Positions 23,759 to 26,137 of a stretch of 26,137 nucleotides of DNA are shown in pieces. A program made the translations under genes and the position numbers. Positions within the stretch are counted from its first letter, which is position 1; every line of letters starts with the position of its first letter. The notes under the pieces are model-generated. The model did not search any database. It was given only the letters and a program-made list of their open reading frames with translations, and had not been told where the DNA came from. Source of the stretch: Sphaeroforma sirkka (Eukaryota; Opisthokonta; Ichthyosporea; Ichthyophonida). The stretch lies in the NCBI GenBank assembly GCA_001586965.3, contig LUCW03000810.1, forward strand, positions 1 through 26,137. Reading direction: 5' to 3'.

Positions 23759-24426
23759 TCTTGCCAGGAGTTGTGATTATTGGGATGGGGCTTCTATCTA
23801 TTCTGTTATTCTAGCTGAATTATCACGAACTATTGTGATTATCCTACAGTGATTCTTGCTACAAGTTCAGATATGGTAATGCAAGATAAAGCACATATGG
23901 TGCTACCTACGACCCACTTACAAAGTTGGGTTACCTGTGCGCCTAAATTATGTGTCTGTTCCTCTGTTGGTTTTCTTGTGTGTACTATATACCTCTGAGC
24001 GCGATAATTGATAATAGTAACTACAAGCAAGCTGTTCAGAGTTGGGTGCTATTGTCCGTAGGCCATCCTTCCACAAGCATACGCTTCTTATACGAGTACT
24101 TTCTGTGTAAAAAAATTACATACATATATACTGAACTGTACTTCCTGCCTTCTGCCTTTTTTATTGGGGAAAGATAGACCCGCACCCGGGCCCACGATTT
24201 CGCTTATTACGGAACGATTCAATAATCAAATCTTCAGATATCGGTGTTTCGCGCTGTCTCGTAAAAATGCATACTAATTTTCCATATATTTAACCTTCTG
24301 AAACATAAATAGCCTTCTTCTCTAAAAAAAAGAACAGCTAATAAATATGACTGTATTTTTTTTCTAAATATTTCGTATAGGTCTCTTGGTACTATTTATT
24401 ACTGTATACATTTCTAATATCTATCA
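23759..24426. other. upstream region of the SZRD1-like gene, no gene seen
   Basis: AT-rich unique DNA. It should contain the promoter and 5' UTR of the minus-strand gene. Small ORFs show no protein-like features. Confidence 0.5.
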
Positions 24427-24536
24427 GCCCACTGGATTTGGCTCACTGCTAAATTTTACGATTTCCGCTACGACACCTGAATTGAGATTTCTGCTCACGA
24501 CCCTAATTTAGACTCCCCAGAGGCAGAGGGCCTGAG
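24427..24536. repeat. diverged copy A of a short repeat element
   Basis: It shares, in order, CTGGATTTGG, CTGCTAAAT, TTTACGAT, ATTTCTGCTC and CGACCCTAA with the element at 24762-24896, in the same orientation, with small indels. Its two ends are only roughly inverted. Confidence 0.7.
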
Positions 24537-24761
24537 CCCTGATTTGTTTGTGTGTTTATTTTTCAAAACAAAAAGTATCTCTGCGTTTGTCAGTCTGTCA
24601 GCAGAGACTCTCGAGTCTCGACTCTAAATAGTAGAAGGCTATTTATATTATATTGTCGAGAGAGTGTAAACTTGGTTGGATTTCATTTTTCTAATAAAAA
24701 AAGTAGCTTTTATATTTAGCAACGATAGTGACCCGTGGTAAATTATCGTTGATTTGGTTTT

Positions 24762-24896
24762 CCATGGCCCTCTGGATTTGGGTCTCTGCTAAATAAATTT
24801 ACGATGTCGTCGAAAGAAAACCTAATTTCTGCTCGCGACCCTAAGGCCTAAGGCCTAATGACCTAATCCAGACTTCCAGTCTCCAGAGGACCATGG
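24762..24896. mobile_element. MITE-like 135-bp element with 14-bp terminal inverted repeats
   Basis: The ends are CCATGGCCCTCTGG and CCAGAGGACCATGG, inverted repeats matching 13 of 14 bases. Internally it resembles copy A at 24427-24536, with a small CCTAAGGCCTAAGG duplication. It has no coding capacity. No clear target-site duplication is visible, so the call as a mobile element is an inference. Confidence 0.5.
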
Positions 24897-24989
24897 GTTT
24901 TCTATACAGAGAAGGAGATTGGGGGAAGAGTCATCACTCATGACTCATAAGTCGAGGACAGAAATTTTATCAACCGCATATGTATGCGG

Positions 24990-25330
24990 CCGAGCATACC
25001 CAGTGCCACAGCCCACAGGGCACAACTCCAGACTGTCCAGGTCGTCAGGACCACCGCCGCACAGCCACATGAACTGATGAACATCCCAATTCCCAGCCAC
25101 AGCCCACGCCGCACAGCCCCACAGGCCACAAATTGTCTTGCGAACTCGCAGACTCTCAGTCCTCAAGAGTACAGTACAGGACACACACTCACAACAGTTC
25201 ACAGTTCAACTTCACACAGTTGAGTGAATGGCTGAATGCACAACTGACAAGTGACAACTCTGGGGTTAACTGCTGGGGTCAATCGCTGTCAACCATTAGC
25301 GTCAACTGTTCACTGTCCAGTCACCGATTC
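24990..25330. other. C/A-rich, purine-skewed low-complexity DNA
   Basis: Repeated CCACAGCCCA, GCACAGCC, CACAGTTCA and CAACTG-like words. The composition is much richer in C and A than the AT-rich flanks. ORFs on both strands are short and compositionally biased. It could be an old decayed simple repeat. Confidence 0.5.
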
Positions 25331-25937
25331 CGATTATTATATAAAATATATTGGTTTATTTATTTACTTTTTTTTACTCCATATCAAATCGCGAAGACAG
25401 ACTGGAATGTTTGTGCGGGAACTTCGAATTAGAATACTGAATAGTGGACACTGGATACGTATAGGGCAAACAATTTGTGGACAAGTTGCGGATTTGCCTG
25501 GAAGAGTCGAGGGCTCCAAATTCAATAATCCATACAACTCAAAAAAAAGATGTTGCAGATATATATCGTATATACCGTACATTAATGGGAATGGGCATGG
25601 TCAGTGTGTATGTAAGTGTGACGCGGTACAATCAGTAGGTTCAATTAGGATATAATCACGAGGCGCTTATCTACGCACAAGGAAAGAGAAACTGAAACTA
25701 AATTGAAATCAGAAGTAACAACAGGTCACAAACCCATAGTATCGAGTAGGGGTCGGACTAAAACACGATTAACCGTCACATGTGACAGGACAATACGATT
25801 ATCAGTTACACTTGGGCTGATGATGGCTATGATTTGAAAAGGAATCATATTTGAGACTTCGTAGTATACTTTTCAGCCTACCCTATGAACATCGGGCCAT
25901 AGTTTAGTGAACAACGGCCCCATCTGATATAGACAAA
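25331..25937. other. upstream region of the last gene, no gene seen
   Basis: Unique DNA that should hold the promoter and 5' UTR of the gene starting at 25938. A perfect 12-bp palindrome lies within it (25775-25786). The ORFs here overlap one another and lack protein features. Confidence 0.45.
25775..25786. promoter_or_regulatory. perfect palindrome GTCACATGTGAC, possible bHLH site
   Basis: It contains an E-box-type CACATG/CATGTG core and lies 152 bp before the ATG at 25938. It is flanked by similar words (ACACGATTAA and ATACGATTAT). bHLH-zip factors of the MITF/TFE class bind such cores; binding here is only inferred. Confidence 0.35.
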
Positions 25938-26137
25938 ATGGGTAACGGCAGGTCACGGGAAAAGATTGACTTCAACTCTGAAGGTACGATCGAAGTTTAT
26001 ACTGTGTACGGGTTCAGTTATAATCACTGAGTCACAATATATCTTGATTACGTTGAAGTATGCAACGCCTATTACGATTAAGGTGTACAAAGTGGCACAA
26101 ATTACAACTCGGGCTTGTCTCGCTCCTCAGCTCTTTA
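25938..26137 (+). CDS. 5' end of a gene for a probably N-myristoylated protein, runs off the window
   Basis: Exon 1, 25938-25983, encodes MGNGRSREKIDFNSE and ends in phase 1 at G|GTACGA. A 147-bp intron ends with a textbook acceptor (GGCTTGTCTCGCTCCTCAG) at 26130, and exon 2 starts at 26131, continuing Ala-Leu. MGNGRSR fits the N-myristoylation pattern (Gly2, small residue at position 6, basic residue after it), so the product is probably a membrane-anchored cytosolic protein. The family cannot be named from 17 residues. Unspliced reading would stop after 31 codons. Confidence 0.6.

Noticed and set aside
24976..24991. Hairpin CCGCATA-TG-TATGCGG
   Set aside because: Perfect 7-bp arms, but short, and with no context suggesting a function; expected by chance in 26 kb of repeat-rich DNA.

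Overview
The window is nuclear DNA from a eukaryote. It has spliced genes with GT-AG introns and standard stop codons, a Ty3/gypsy-type retrotransposon, and many long TA and CA microsatellites. The gene set (an epsin-like ENTH protein, EMC6, a CDC50/TMEM30 flippase subunit and an SZRD1-like SUZ protein) together with short exons suggests an opisthokont. A unicellular relative of animals or an early-diverging fungus is my guess; the sequence does not settle it. Coding positions below come from reading splice signals and protein similarity by eye.

Layout. 1-5.3 kb: the body of a chromodomain-bearing Ty3/gypsy element, entered inside gag on the left. Domain order is gag, protease, reverse transcriptase, RNase H, a methylase-like block, integrase and chromodomain, broken by repeated one-base frame changes. 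5.3-8.1 kb: gene-poor DNA with a 345-bp TA tract. 8.1-12.1 kb (+): an ENTH-domain epsin-like gene in four exons; its first intron is a microsatellite field, and an A-run in exon 1 appears one base short. 13.0-13.2 kb (-): the conserved core of EMC6, which no long start-to-stop ORF reveals. 13.75-15.48 kb: dense compound microsatellites. 15.6-16.3 kb (-): a small three-exon gene of unknown function whose proposed ATG lies one base from the ATG of the next gene. 16.3-20.4 kb (+): a complete six-exon CDC50/TMEM30 gene. 21.3-23.8 kb (-): an SZRD1-like gene with SUZ and SUZ-C motifs, a clear first exon about 1.6 kb upstream of the main exon, and a large low-complexity linker. 24.4-24.9 kb: two related copies of a short element, one with terminal inverted repeats. 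25.9 kb to the end (+): the first exon and the start of the second exon of a gene for a probably N-myristoylated protein.

The host genes are not an operon. Three act in membrane traffic or membrane-protein handling: the ENTH adaptor at trans-Golgi/endosomal clathrin coats, the P4-ATPase beta subunit, and the ER membrane insertase subunit EMC6. The SUZ protein is probably an RNA-binding factor. The neighbourhood may be chance. The most useful results are four loci visible only through splice-aware reading (EMC6, the small three-exon gene, SZRD1 exon 1 and the last gene start), and the consistent one-base-deletion signature in the retroelement and in the ENTH gene.
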